Shown here piece by piece: positions 8,154 through 17,882 of a stretch of 61,790 bases of DNA; position 1 is the first letter of the stretch; each line of letters opens with the position of its first letter. The stretch is taken from assembly GCF_050433385.1 (NCBI RefSeq), contig NZ_JBNPXI010000025.1, positions 1 to 61,790 on the forward strand, written 5' to 3'. This stretch comes from Brassicibacter mesophilus (GTDB lineage Bacteria; Bacillota; Clostridia; Tissierellales; Proteiniboraceae). Under the pieces are notes generated by a model. That model was not told the origin of the DNA, did no database searches, and saw only the letters and a list, made by a program, of their open reading frames with translations. The position numbers and the translations under genes were made by a program.

Positions 8154-9911
8154 TTATAGTACCTTCGCTTCTCCTCTATATACTAATCCTCTAATACTAT
8201 CTACTGTTACAGTTTGACCGTCCTTTAGAATCTCAGTAGCTTCTCCAGCTCCAACTATTACAGGCCTACCGATATTTAGCCCAACTATTGCAGCATGTGA
8301 AGTTAATCCTCCATGCTCAGTGATAATCCCAGCTGCTCTTTCCATATATGGAACCATATCCTTATCAGTATCTACAGAAACCAATATATCTCCATCATTA
8401 AATTTATCTTTCAATTCATCTGCATCTGTTGCGATACACACCTTGCCAGTAGCTGATTTGTTGCCAATTCCAGTGCCCTTAATCAATATCTCACCTACTA
8501 TATGAACCTTGATTAAGTTAGTACTGCCAGCAACTCCTACTGGTATACCTGCAGTTATAACTATTAAATCTCCATCACTTATATAGCCTTTTTCAAGAGC
8601 ACTCTGTACAGAAAGGTCTATTACATCATCCGTTGAACTTGTATTATCTGACAGAACTGTACATACACCCCAAACCAATGAAAGCTTTCTCATTACATCC
8701 TGTTTTGGAGTTGCTGCTATAATAGGGGAATTAGGTCTAAACTTTGATACTGCTCTTGCCGTATAGCCAGAAGATGTAGCTGTTATAATAGCTGCTGCAC
8801 CCAAATCTTGTGCTGTAGCACACGTAGCATGGCTTATAGCATTAGTAACAGTAATGTCTTTACCTATAGTTTTTGTACTTAACATCTGTTTATAATCTAA
8901 TGAGTGTTCAGTTCTTAAGGCAATGTTTGACATAGTCTTTACAGCTTCAACAGGGTATTTTCCAGCAGCTGTTTCTCCAGAAAGCATTATAGCATCTGTT
9001 CCATCAAAAATTGCATTAGCTACGTCTGTGACTTCTGCTCTAGTAGGTCTAGGATTTCTAATCATTGAGTCTAGCATTTGAGTAGCAGTTATAACAGGTT
9101 TACCAGCTTCATTACACTTCTTAATTATAGTTTTCTGAATAAGAGGTACTTCTTCAGCAGGAATTTCTACTCCTAAATCACCTCTTGCAACCATTACACC
9201 ATCAGATACCTGTATTATTTCATCAAGATTTTCTACACCTTCTTGATTTTCTATTTTAGATATTATTTGTATATTTCCAGCTTTATGATCTTCAAGCACT
9301 TTTCTTATTTCTATTACGTCAGATGCTTTTCTAATAAATGAGGCAGCTATAAAATCGATTCCATTGTGTATTCCAAATACAATATCATCAACATCTTTTC
9401 TGGTTATAGCAGGCAAATTTATTTTTATTCCAGGAACGTTGACACCTTTATGATTCTTTACTGGCCCTGGATTTTTAACTATACATTTTATATCTGTATC
9501 GTTTAATACCTCTTTTACTTGTAGTTCAATTAGTCCGTCGTCTATCAGAATGCTGTCTCCAGCATCAACATCCTTCGGTAATCCTGTATATGTTACACTA
9601 CAAATTTCTTTATTACCCAAGATATCTCTAGTAGTAATAATAAATTCTTGACCTTCTGATAGTTCTGCAATATCATTTTCAAAATCTCTTGTTCTGATTT
9701 CAGGTCCCTTAGTATCAAGCATTATTGCTATTGGCATATTAAGACGTTCTCTAACCTTTTTGATTGTATCTATTCTTTTCTGGTGCTCTTCATGTGTTCC
9801 ATGAGAAAAATTCAGTCTAGCTACGTTTAATCCGTTAGCTATAAGTTTTGCTAATATTTCTTCATTTTCTGAAGCTGGACCTATAGTACATACAATTTTG
9901 GTCTTTTTCAT
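8154..9911 (-). CDS. pyk: Pyruvate kinase with C-terminal PEP-utilizing domain
   Basis: A 585-residue cytoplasmic glycolytic enzyme converting PEP and ADP to pyruvate and ATP. The catalytic barrel starts KIVCTIGPAS and contains the MVARGDLGVEIP and TATQMLDSM signatures plus the MLSGETAAGKYP segment. Beyond the usual about 475 residues it carries the Bacillus-type extra domain resembling the phosphohistidine domain of PEP synthase and PPDK, with TSHAAI (His539). AGGAGTGAT precedes the start. It lies 12 bases after pfkA, so both glycolytic steps are co-expressed, and it ends at the 8113-8140 terminator. Confidence 0.97.
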   Translation of the reverse strand: MKKTKIVCTIGPASENEEILAKLIANGLNVARLNFSHGTHEEHQKRIDTIKKVRERLNMPIAIMLDTKGPEIRTRDFENDIAELSEGQEFIITTRDILGNKEICSVTYTGLPKDVDAGDSILIDDGLIELQVKEVLNDTDIKCIVKNPGPVKNHKGVNVPGIKINLPAITRKDVDDIVFGIHNGIDFIAASFIRKASDVIEIRKVLEDHKAGNIQIISKIENQEGVENLDEIIQVSDGVMVARGDLGVEIPAEEVPLIQKTIIKKCNEAGKPVITATQMLDSMIRNPRPTRAEVTDVANAIFDGTDAIMLSGETAAGKYPVEAVKTMSNIALRTEHSLDYKQMLSTKTIGKDITVTNAISHATCATAQDLGAAAIITATSSGYTARAVSKFRPNSPIIAATPKQDVMRKLSLVWGVCTVLSDNTSSTDDVIDLSVQSALEKGYISDGDLIVITAGIPVGVAGSTNLIKVHIVGEILIKGTGIGNKSATGKVCIATDADELKDKFNDGDILVSVDTDKDMVPYMERAAGIITEHGGLTSHAAIVGLNIGRPVIVGAGEATEILKDGQTVTVDSIRGLVYRGEAKVL

Positions 9912-9923
9912 ATGATATCACTC

Positions 9924-10883
9924 CTATATAGAAAGTATTTTAGTCAAATTATAAGTCTCTCTATCAAATTGCTTTTCTATAGAAAGTGCTTCGTCTATAT
10001 CTAAATCAATAACCTGATTACCTTTTACTCCAACTACTCTTGATGATTTTCCTTCTAACAATAATTCTACTGCTCTAGCTCCCATTTTACTAGCTATTAT
10101 CCTGTCAAATGCAGTAGGACTGCCTCCACGCTGTAAGTGTCCTAATATAGTTACTCTAGTTTCAATACCAGTGTTACCTTGTATTTCTTTCCCTAATTCG
10201 TATGCATTTCCTACTCCTTCAGCTAACATAATTATGCTATGCAGTTTACCTCTATTTTTACCTTGAATCAGTCTTTTACATACATCATCTACATCAAAAC
10301 CCTCTTCTGGTACAAGAACACTTTCTGCCCCACCTGCTAGTCCTGCATTTAGCGCTATATCTCCACAGTGTCTACCCATTACCTCTACAATATTTGCTCT
10401 TCCATGTGATGTTGATGTGTCTCTTATTTTACTAATTGCATCTATAACTGTATTAATAGCTGTATCAAAACCAATTGTGAAATCTGTATATCCTAAATCA
10501 TTGTCTATGGTTCCAGGTACTCCAACAGTAGGTATACCTAGCTTACTCATCTCTCTAGCCCCTTTAAACGATCCATCTCCTCCGATTACTGCTAACCCGT
10601 CAATTCCAAAAACTCTTAAGACAGTTAGTGCTTTGTTCCTACCTTCTTCTGTCGTAAACTCCTCGCATCTTGCAGTTCTCAATATCGTTCCGCCTCTATG
10701 TATTATATCTGCAACAGAAGATAAATTCATCTCCTCGATTTGTCCATTTATTAATCCATTATACCCCTGTTTTATACCCATCACTCTAGTATTATTATAA
10801 ATACCAGCTCTTACAACAGCTCTAATAGCTGCATTCATTCCAGGAGCATCTCCACCACTTGTTAAAACACCAATTGTTTTCAT
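9924..10883 (-). CDS. pfkA: ATP-dependent 6-phosphofructokinase
   Basis: A 319-residue bacterial PfkA, standard length, phosphorylating fructose 6-phosphate. Visible are the ATP-binding GGDAPGMN and GGDGSFKGA, the catalytic TIDND (Asp acts as base), and the effector/substrate segments MGRHCGDIA and GHLQRGGSPTAFDR. Gly-Gly-Asp-Gly at the discriminating position fits ATP, not PPi, as donor. AGGAGGAGGG precedes the ATG by four bases. First gene of a pfkA-pyk pair. The leader (10884-10979) contains an imperfect hairpin at 10926-10959 of unknown function. Confidence 0.97.
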   Translation of the reverse strand: MKTIGVLTSGGDAPGMNAAIRAVVRAGIYNNTRVMGIKQGYNGLINGQIEEMNLSSVADIIHRGGTILRTARCEEFTTEEGRNKALTVLRVFGIDGLAVIGGDGSFKGAREMSKLGIPTVGVPGTIDNDLGYTDFTIGFDTAINTVIDAISKIRDTSTSHGRANIVEVMGRHCGDIALNAGLAGGAESVLVPEEGFDVDDVCKRLIQGKNRGKLHSIIMLAEGVGNAYELGKEIQGNTGIETRVTILGHLQRGGSPTAFDRIIASKMGARAVELLLEGKSSRVVGVKGNQVIDLDIDEALSIEKQFDRETYNLTKILSI

Positions 10884-10979
10884 GTACCCTCCTCCTTATT
10901 TTGACCATGGCGGTCGTAAAATGTCCCATCGTTATTAAAAATTAACTTCATAATGATGGTAATTATATTTTTAAAAAAA

Positions 10980-11171
10980 TTAATAACCTAAGTCTAATAA
11001 AACTGATTGAACTTCGTCAGCTTCAAACTCTGGAACAAGTATTTTATATAAAATCTCATCCCCTTCCTTAGAAAAAGGTTTAACTTTCACTAAAAATCCC
11101 TCATTTTGTAGTTTTGTTTCTATGTCTTTGGCTGCTTCGATGCCTTCTATCATATAAACTGCAGTCCACAT
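10980..11171 (-). CDS. Small conserved protein, DUF2007-like
   Basis: A 63-residue acidic protein (MWTAVYMIEGIEAAKDIETKL...) with a predicted beta-alpha-beta-beta-alpha pattern resembling small ferredoxin-like 'signal transducing' DUF2007 proteins. No catalytic motif is visible. GGAGG lies eight bases before the ATG. It sits between dnaE and pfkA in the position where clostridial genomes often carry a short hypothetical gene. Real gene likely; function unknown. Confidence 0.7.
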   Translation of the reverse strand: MWTAVYMIEGIEAAKDIETKLQNEGFLVKVKPFSKEGDEILYKILVPEFEADEVQSVLLDLGY

Positions 11172-11286
11172 TTTTTGACCTCCAAAGTTTCGAAATTCTT
11201 TAGTTTTATGAACAATATATTTCCTTTAAGCATATTATAACATATAATTATAAATTTTTACTCACAAATTTCTTGGAGGGATTTAT

Positions 11287-11724
11287 ATGGTTAACTTTAT
11301 AGTTGAGTTACTTGAAAGCAGAGAAATTACTATTCAACAAATAGAAAAAATAGTGAGCATATTGAAAAAAAATAATAATGAAAATTATAGTTATCACGAT
11401 TCCATAATGAATGTACTGTCTATTAAAGAAGTACAAGATTTCGCTGCAATTGGTTTAGTGTTAGATATTTATGCTGAAAGTAATCTTTTTCCAGAGCCTA
11501 TTCAAAATATGCTTTCAGAAGATGACACACTGTTTTGTCTAGATAAATCTTTAGCATTAGCCGTAATGAATGTATTTGGTTCTGAGGCCATAATTAATTT
11601 CAGCTATCTCCAAAAAGAAAAGACAGCTGAAATTAAAGAGATAATAGGAAACAAATCTTCTATTAAATTCTTAGATGATGTATTGTGTGCTATAGCTTCC
11701 GCTGCTGCAATAGACCTATATTAG
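11287..11724 (+). CDS. YutG/PgpA-like (LtrC) protein
   Basis: A 145-residue helical protein resembling the Firmicute YutG/LtrC group, which is annotated as phosphatidylglycerophosphatase A-like. Family-like stretches are EVQDFAAIGLVLDIYAE, DKSLALAVMNVFGSEA and KFLDDVLCAIASAAA. The last carries the Asp-Asp typical of PgpA. If it acts as its relatives suggest, it would remove phosphate from phosphatidylglycerol phosphate, but unlike E. coli PgpA it has no clear membrane segments. GGAGGG precedes the ATG. Its stop overlaps the dnaE stop by four bases in convergent orientation, with no terminator between them. Confidence 0.75.
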   Translation: MVNFIVELLESREITIQQIEKIVSILKKNNNENYSYHDSIMNVLSIKEVQDFAAIGLVLDIYAESNLFPEPIQNMLSEDDTLFCLDKSLALAVMNVFGSEAIINFSYLQKEKTAEIKEIIGNKSSIKFLDDVLCAIASAAAIDLY

Positions 11725-14700
11725 CAAACCTTAATACAATCTTCCCCAAGCATTGATTCAAGTCTATTGATTAGTTCCTTGCTATTTATATCTATCCAGT
11801 AGTCTCTCTCAGCTATTATTGTTTTCTTATTTTTTTCTAAATATACATATACAGGTACTGTTCCATTATACTGGCGCAGTACTCTTTTTATTTGATCTAA
11901 CAAAGCTACAGGTTTATCTTGGGACATTTTTATATATAGCTTTTCTTTTCTGAGTTTTACTAAAGGTTTTATACTTTCGCATATGATCTTTGAGTCATCT
12001 TCTTCGCTGACTGAAAGTCTTCCCTCAACTATCACTAAGCTATCCTCATAAATATGTTTATTATATTTTTCAAATGTTGCTGGAAATATTATTAGCTCAA
12101 CTGTTCCATATAAATCTTCTAATGTAGCGAATGCCATCATATTATTATTCTTAGTTATCTTATTTTGTTTTTTTATAATTATACCACCAATAACTACACG
12201 ACTTCCGTCTTTAAGTCCTGACTCATTTTTATCTGTATCCAATTCTTCTTTTATCTCAAATATCTCCGCACTAGTTGTGTTAGAAATTTCCCTCAAATCA
12301 TCTTCATATGATGAAAGTGGATGACCGCTGATATATACCCCTATCATCTCTTTTTCCATAGAAAGTAAAGTTTTTTCAGGGAACTCTCTTATATTTGGAA
12401 GAACATCAAAACTAAGTGTAGTCGTTTCTTCTAATGGCATTGCATCAAATAAAGAGAATTGTCCTAGAATATTTCTTTTTCTATCCTGATGGACTCCATC
12501 TATTATCCTTTCATATACTGCAAGTAGCTGTGCTCTATTAGCTCCCAAAGAGTCGAAGGCTCCACATTTTATTAAGCTTTCTACCATCCTTTTATTAGTA
12601 GCATTAGAATCAACTCTTTGACAGAAATCTATAAAACTAGTAAAATAGCCACGTTCTTCTCTCTCTTTCACTATGGATTCTATAGCAGCGGCACCAACAT
12701 TTTTAACTGCGGCAAGACCAAATCTTATTCTTCCATTAGAAACTGTAAATTTAGAATAACTTTCGTTTATATCAGGAGGTAAAACTTCTATGCCTAGTCG
12801 CTTGCATTCTTGTATATATAGAGATACAGAGTTAGTATTACCCATTATACTTGTGATTAAAGCTGCCATAAATTCTACAGGATAATAGGTCTTTAGCCAT
12901 GCAGTTTGATAAGCAACAACAGCATACGCAGCTGAATGTGATTTGTTAAATGCATATTTTGCAAAATCTATCATATCGTCGTAAATCTTGTTCGCTGTTT
13001 CTTCATCTACGCCATTTCTAATTGCACCTACAATTTCTAGTTGTCCATTATCAAATTGTTTACCATATATGAAATGCTTTCTTTCCTGCTCCATTACGTC
13101 CATCTTTTTCTTGCCCATAGCTCTTCTAACAAGGTCAGAGCGTCCCATAGAAAAGCCACCAATATCCCTAACTATCTGCATTACTTGCTCTTGATATACC
13201 ATACAACCATAAGTTACGTTTAATATAGGTTCAAGCTTTTTATGCGCATATTTAACTGATGATGGATTGTTTTTATTCTCTATATATCTAGGTATCTGAT
13301 TCATAGGTCCAGGTCTGAATAACGAGTTAGCTGCCACTATATTTTCAAATCCGGTTGGCTTAAGTTCCTTTAAGAATTGTCTCATGCCTGAGCTTTCAAA
13401 CTGGAATACTCCTAACGTCTCACCTTTGGCAAACATCTTATATACTTTAGGATCATCATAATTAGAATCAGAGAAATCAACCTTTATATTATGGCTTTCT
13501 TCAATTAATCTTACAGCATCTCTAATAACAGTTAGAGTTCTCAATCCTAAGAAATCCATTTTTAATAAACCTAGCTCTTCTAGTTGTGTCATAGTAAATT
13601 GAGTATTAATACTGTCATTATTTCTCGATAAAGGGACATATTCAGTAATTGGAAGCTTTGATATAACTACTCCTGCTGCATGAGTAGATGTATGTCTTGG
13701 TAACCCTTCTACTGCCCTAGCCACGTCAATAAGCTCTTTAACATTATCCTCTTCATCATAGATTTCTTTAAGCTTTTTGTTCATATCTAAAGCCTTATTG
13801 ATTGTCATGCCTATTTCCATAGGTATTTGTTTAGCTATGAAATCAACCTCTCCATAAGACATATTTATAGCTCTACCAACATCTCTTATTGCAGCTCTTG
13901 CAGCCATAGTACCAAATGTAGCTATCTGTGCAACTCTGTCTGCACCATATTTTTTTACTACATATTCAATTACTTCTTCTCTTCTCTCATAACAAAAATC
14001 TATGTCTATATCAGGCATTGTGACTCTTTCAGGATTCAAAAATCTTTCAAAAATCAGTCCATACTTTAGTGGGTCTATATCTATTATTCCTAAAGTATAT
14101 GAAACTAAACTTCCAGCTGCTGAGCCCCTTCCAGGGCCAACCATTATATCGTTATCCTTTGCATATTTAATAAAGTCCCACACTATGAGAAAATAGTCTA
14201 CATATCCCATATTTTCAATTGTTTCTAACTCATATTCTAGCCTTTGGTTTATTTCGTCTGTTATTATATCATACCTTATTTTTAATCCTTCATAGCATAG
14301 CTTTCTTAAATACTGAGAATTGTTATATCCTTCTGGCACATTATATTCTGGCAAGTGAAGAGTATTGAAATCAAGCTCTACGTTACATCTTTTAGCAATT
14401 TTCACAGTATTGCTTATTGCTTCTTCCATATTGGGGAATGAGTCTTTTATCTCATCATAAGATTTTACATAAAACTCAGTTGAAGGAAATCTCATCCTAT
14501 CCTGTTCATCAACAGTTCTACCAGTCTGTATACATAGAAGAACGTCGTGCATCTTTGCATCTTCTTTACTGATGTAATGTACATCGTTTGTTATCACCAG
14601 CGGTATATTTGTTTCTTTACTTATCTTTATTAATTGCTGGTTAATAAGCTTTTGTTCTCTTATACCATGGTCCTGCAATTCTAAATAAAAGTTGTTCTGA

Positions 14701-15224
14701 CCAAAAATATTATTATAAATATACGCAATCTCTTTAGCTTTATCATAATTATTGTTCAATAAATGCTGCTGAACTTCTCCTGCTAAACAAGCACTTAATG
14801 CTATTATGCCTTCACTATACTTCTTTAAAATAGAATAATCTACTCTTGGCTTATAGTAAAAACCATTTATAAATCCTTCAGAAACTATTTTCATTAAGTT
14901 AGAATATCCTTTAGCGTTTTCTGCAAGAAGTACTAAGTGGTATTGGCCCTTGTCTTTATTCAGGTCTTTTTCAGTATATTTTCCTTTTGAAATGTACACC
15001 TCACATCCAAGTATAGGTTTGATACCTTTTTTTACTGCTGTCTTATAGAAGTCAACTATACCGTACATTACACCATGATCAGTTATAGCAATGCTATCCA
15101 TGCCTAACTCTTTTGCTTTATCAATTAATTTATTAACACGAGCAGCTCCATCTAATAAACTGTATTCAGTATGAACATGAAGGTGAACAAATTTTCTATC
15201 TACTGTATCTATCAAAACACTCAC
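11721..15224 (-). CDS. dnaE: DNA polymerase III alpha subunit (DnaE type)
   Basis: A 1167-residue replicative polymerase. Order: N-terminal PHP domain (about 10-210, FVHLHVHTEYSLLDGA, ITDHGVMYG), palm with catalytic PDIDIDF, fingers, helix-hairpin-helix region, and a C-terminal OB fold (about 990-1080). In low-GC Firmicutes DnaE extends primers on the lagging strand before PolC takes over. The open frame begins at a GTG (15224), but AAGGATG sits only two bases before it. A TTG at 15215 (M-IDTVDRKF) has better spacing, so the true start may be three codons later. It shares its last four bases with the convergent YutG-like gene. Confidence 0.96.
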   Translation of the reverse strand: MSVLIDTVDRKFVHLHVHTEYSLLDGAARVNKLIDKAKELGMDSIAITDHGVMYGIVDFYKTAVKKGIKPILGCEVYISKGKYTEKDLNKDKGQYHLVLLAENAKGYSNLMKIVSEGFINGFYYKPRVDYSILKKYSEGIIALSACLAGEVQQHLLNNNYDKAKEIAYIYNNIFGQNNFYLELQDHGIREQKLINQQLIKISKETNIPLVITNDVHYISKEDAKMHDVLLCIQTGRTVDEQDRMRFPSTEFYVKSYDEIKDSFPNMEEAISNTVKIAKRCNVELDFNTLHLPEYNVPEGYNNSQYLRKLCYEGLKIRYDIITDEINQRLEYELETIENMGYVDYFLIVWDFIKYAKDNDIMVGPGRGSAAGSLVSYTLGIIDIDPLKYGLIFERFLNPERVTMPDIDIDFCYERREEVIEYVVKKYGADRVAQIATFGTMAARAAIRDVGRAINMSYGEVDFIAKQIPMEIGMTINKALDMNKKLKEIYDEEDNVKELIDVARAVEGLPRHTSTHAAGVVISKLPITEYVPLSRNNDSINTQFTMTQLEELGLLKMDFLGLRTLTVIRDAVRLIEESHNIKVDFSDSNYDDPKVYKMFAKGETLGVFQFESSGMRQFLKELKPTGFENIVAANSLFRPGPMNQIPRYIENKNNPSSVKYAHKKLEPILNVTYGCMVYQEQVMQIVRDIGGFSMGRSDLVRRAMGKKKMDVMEQERKHFIYGKQFDNGQLEIVGAIRNGVDEETANKIYDDMIDFAKYAFNKSHSAAYAVVAYQTAWLKTYYPVEFMAALITSIMGNTNSVSLYIQECKRLGIEVLPPDINESYSKFTVSNGRIRFGLAAVKNVGAAAIESIVKEREERGYFTSFIDFCQRVDSNATNKRMVESLIKCGAFDSLGANRAQLLAVYERIIDGVHQDRKRNILGQFSLFDAMPLEETTTLSFDVLPNIREFPEKTLLSMEKEMIGVYISGHPLSSYEDDLREISNTTSAEIFEIKEELDTDKNESGLKDGSRVVIGGIIIKKQNKITKNNNMMAFATLEDLYGTVELIIFPATFEKYNKHIYEDSLVIVEGRLSVSEEDDSKIICESIKPLVKLRKEKLYIKMSQDKPVALLDQIKRVLRQYNGTVPVYVYLEKNKKTIIAERDYWIDINSKELINRLESMLGEDCIKVC

Positions 15225-15250
15225 ATCCTTATGTGATAAATAAAAAGAAA

Positions 15251-15273
15251 AAGATAGTGAATTCCACTATCTT
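15251..15273 (-). terminator. Terminator of the HD-GYP gene
   Basis: AAGATAGTG (15251-15259) pairs with CACTATCTT (15265-15273). On the minus strand the stem is followed by TTTCTTTTTA. It separates the HD-GYP gene from dnaE. Confidence 0.85.
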
Positions 15274-15334
15274 AATTATATCAAAACTATTTTTCTGTTA
15301 CAATTTCAATAACTTATATATAATTTTGTCCATA

Positions 15335-16411
15335 TTATTTCAAATCTATATCATCGGTTGATCTACATATAGCATATGAAGTACTATGGAGTAAATCCAC
15401 TTCAAAAGGAGATGCCAAAATCTTTCCTTCTTTATCATATAACACTTTAACAATGGGTTTATTTATATTTTCTTTTCTGTTTTTTATTACATAGCCCTTC
15501 TCTCCTGAGTTTAACACTACGCCTTTACCTAGTGGATATTTTGCTACACTTTTCATAAAGCCTTCAACCATTTTCTCATCAAATTGGCTTCCCGCCATTG
15601 ACAATAAATAATTAATAGCTATATCTGAATTGATTTGTTTTCTATAAACTCTATTTGTTGTCAGCGCATCATATACATCTGCAACTGAAACAATTCGTGC
15701 AAATTCATGGATATTAGTTGCTTTAAGATTATTTGGATATCCATTTCCATCATATCTTTCATGATGTAATAAAGCAATATTTATAGCTTCATTACTTATA
15801 GTTTTCAATTTTTTAAGTATTCCATATCCTAGCAATGTATGCTTTTTTATTTCCTTATATTCATCCAATGTTAGTTCATAAGGTTTATTAAGTATATCAA
15901 TAGATATTTGTGTTTTTCCTATGTCATGAAGAATTGCTCCTATTCCTAAATCAATTAGTTGTTCTCTTTCATATCCCAAACTAATAGCTGTAACTAAGGA
16001 TAAAATACAAACATTAACTGAATGCCCAAATGTATAATCATCTACTGTTCTAATATCAATTAAATTTATCAATATATCATCATTGTCTAAGAGCCCATCA
16101 ACTATTTTACTGACTGTATTTGCAACATTAGATGCATCTGCATCATCAAATAAAGCTACATCATTCATAATGCTCTTCATCATAGTTAAAGCTTCAATTT
16201 TGGTATCTTCTTTAACAATCTGGTATAGCTCTAAATCATCGGTCAAGCTTTCATTTATGTAAATACTGCTTATTCCTAATTCATTTAGCTTTTCAATATA
16301 TCTATACTTAAGTTCTATACCCTCTTCTAAAAGTATAACACCACTAGAAGTATAAATAGCTTGACCTACTATCATTCCTTCTTTAAGCCTGTCAGTCGAA
16401 ATTAGAATCAT
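15335..16411 (-). CDS. HD-GYP domain phosphodiesterase (cyclic-di-GMP type)
   Basis: A 358-residue cytoplasmic protein. Residues 1-60 form a short N-terminal module common in clostridial HD-GYP proteins (LKEGMIVGQAIY...). Residues about 115-290 are HD-GYP: His130, HD at 162-163 in LHDIGK, His191, then HHERYDGNGYP at 216-226 with an intact Gly-Tyr-Pro, so catalytic competence is likely. Members cleave c-di-GMP or related dinucleotides. No receiver or sensor domain is present. AAAGGAG precedes the ATG. It stands between the HPr gene and dnaE, bounded by its own terminator, so it looks like an addition to the housekeeping series. Confidence 0.88.
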   Translation of the reverse strand: MILISTDRLKEGMIVGQAIYTSSGVILLEEGIELKYRYIEKLNELGISSIYINESLTDDLELYQIVKEDTKIEALTMMKSIMNDVALFDDADASNVANTVSKIVDGLLDNDDILINLIDIRTVDDYTFGHSVNVCILSLVTAISLGYEREQLIDLGIGAILHDIGKTQISIDILNKPYELTLDEYKEIKKHTLLGYGILKKLKTISNEAINIALLHHERYDGNGYPNNLKATNIHEFARIVSVADVYDALTTNRVYRKQINSDIAINYLLSMAGSQFDEKMVEGFMKSVAKYPLGKGVVLNSGEKGYVIKNRKENINKPIVKVLYDKEGKILASPFEVDLLHSTSYAICRSTDDIDLK

Positions 16412-16568
16412 AGCTTTCTCCTTTAATTTTAGTTGACCAATACAAGATTCGATACAAAATCATAAACTCCTCTATTATAGTACCACTTTTTTGCATATAT
16501 TTCTTATATTATGTAAAACTTAGTATTTTAGGCCTATAGCTATACACGTATTTAGTCAAAAAAAGAAG

Positions 16569-16592
16569 AAAGAATAGGATATCCTATTCTTT
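16569..16592 (-). terminator. Terminator overlapping the HPr stop
   Basis: A perfect 24-bp palindrome (16569-16592) includes the last codons of the HPr gene. On the minus strand it is followed by CTTCTTTTTTT. It closes the whiA-HPr unit. Confidence 0.85.
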
Positions 16593-16850
16593 TTCTAGTC
16601 TATTTTCAACTAAGTCCACAATATCATCTATAGCTTTTCTTTCGTCATAACCTTCTACAATTATATTTATTTCTTCGCCATGAGCCACTCCCAACGCCAT
16701 TATTCCCATAATACTCTTAGCATTAACTCTATTTCCGTCTTTTTCTATATAAACATCACTCTTATATTTACTGCATGTCTGAACAAACAGTGCAGCAGGT
16801 CTAGCATGAAGACCTATTTTATTTTTTATTGTTACTTTTCTTGTTTCCAT
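16584..16850 (-). CDS. ptsH: HPr phosphocarrier protein
   Basis: An 88-residue HPr. Both regulatory sites are present: His15 (GLHARPA), phosphorylated by enzyme I, and Ser46 (NAKSIMGIM), the target of HPr kinase encoded at 32774-33697. Possession of His15 makes it HPr rather than Crh, although it sits behind whiA where Bacillus has crh. GAGGAGG lies ten bases upstream, inside the whiA 3' end; the genes overlap by 32 bases, suggesting translational coupling. No enzyme I gene is in this window. Confidence 0.93.
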   Translation of the reverse strand: METRKVTIKNKIGLHARPAALFVQTCSKYKSDVYIEKDGNRVNAKSIMGIMALGVAHGEEINIIVEGYDERKAIDDIVDLVENRLEKE

Positions 16851-17811
16851 TTTTATTTATCCTCCTCTCCTTTAATTCTTCTGCAATCTCTTCAAGTCTC
16901 CTTAATCTATGATTAACGCCTGATTTTCCTACAGTAGGACTAAGCATCATTCCCAGCTCCTTTAAACTTGCTTCTCTATGTGCAAGTCTCAATCGAGCAA
17001 TGTCAATTAAATTTTCGGGTAAGTTATCAATACCCATTGCCTTATCTATATACTCAATATTCTGTATCTGTCTGATAGATGCATTGATAGTCTTCCCCAA
17101 ATTTGCTGTCTCGCAATTTACTATTCTATTTATATTGTTTCTAACTTCCTTTAATATCCTTATATCTTCAAGCTTAAGCAAAGCAGAATATGCTCCTATA
17201 ATATTGAGCAAATCTACTATTTGCTCTCCTTCTTTCAGATAAATCACATAACTTTCTTTTCTCACTACAATCTTAGCATTTAGGCCAAATGTATTGATAA
17301 GATTGCACAAGTCTTCGCTATGTTCTTGACTATGAGTTACAAATTCAAGATGATATGTCTTCTCAGGGTTACTTATGGAGCCTCCTCCTAGAAATGCTCC
17401 TCTTATATAAGATCTTTTACAGCATCTGTTTTGAACAATCTCTTCTGGAATTCCATAGTTAATTTTATAATATTGCTTCTTATCTCTATTAAGAATTCCT
17501 ACATCAGTTAAAATTTTTTCTGCATCGTTTCTATAATCTACGATCATTAAATAGTTATTGTTTTTCTTTAACTGTTTATTTTTTCTTACCATGACCTCTG
17601 TATGAACATTATAAAGAGTTTTTAATAAAGTGAAAATTCTCCTTGCAATAGCTGCATTTTCAGTTGAAACTTTTAGATTTACCTTATTTAATCCACCTAT
17701 TTGAATTGATCCACTCATTCGTATAAGGGCAGCTAATTCGGCTAATAAGCAACATTTTTCTTCTACATTCATTCTTGATAACTCATTTTTTGTAATTGAT
17801 GAAAATGACAT
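16819..17811 (-). CDS. whiA: WhiA, sporulation/cell-division regulator
   Basis: A 330-residue DNA-binding protein with the fold of LAGLIDADG homing endonucleases in its N-terminal two-thirds (CCKRSYIRGAFLGGGSI... LEFVTHS) and a C-terminal HTH (LRLAHREASLKELGMML ... VNHRLRRLEEIAEEL). WhiA supports sporulation in actinomycetes, and division and chromosome segregation in Firmicutes. In many Firmicutes it follows rapZ-yvcK directly; here about 5 kb of other genes intervene. AGGGG lies before the ATG. The Lys/Asn-rich tail overlaps the HPr start. Confidence 0.95.
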   Translation of the reverse strand: MSFSSITKNELSRMNVEEKCCLLAELAALIRMSGSIQIGGLNKVNLKVSTENAAIARRIFTLLKTLYNVHTEVMVRKNKQLKKNNNYLMIVDYRNDAEKILTDVGILNRDKKQYYKINYGIPEEIVQNRCCKRSYIRGAFLGGGSISNPEKTYHLEFVTHSQEHSEDLCNLINTFGLNAKIVVRKESYVIYLKEGEQIVDLLNIIGAYSALLKLEDIRILKEVRNNINRIVNCETANLGKTINASIRQIQNIEYIDKAMGIDNLPENLIDIARLRLAHREASLKELGMMLSPTVGKSGVNHRLRRLEEIAEELKERRINKNGNKKSNNKK

Positions 17812-17882
17812 ATAATCTACCCCTAAAAGTTATTCTTATAACAATAAAAATATACTATAACTAAAATAATAACTGCTTAAAA

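Noticed and set aside
10926..10959. Hairpin CCATC/GATGG in the pfkA leader, possible riboswitch
   Set aside because: Short, with a mismatch, no known riboswitch core and no terminator or anti-terminator pair.
16584..16850. Crh (catabolite repression HPr) instead of HPr
   Set aside because: His15 is present; Crh has Gln there.
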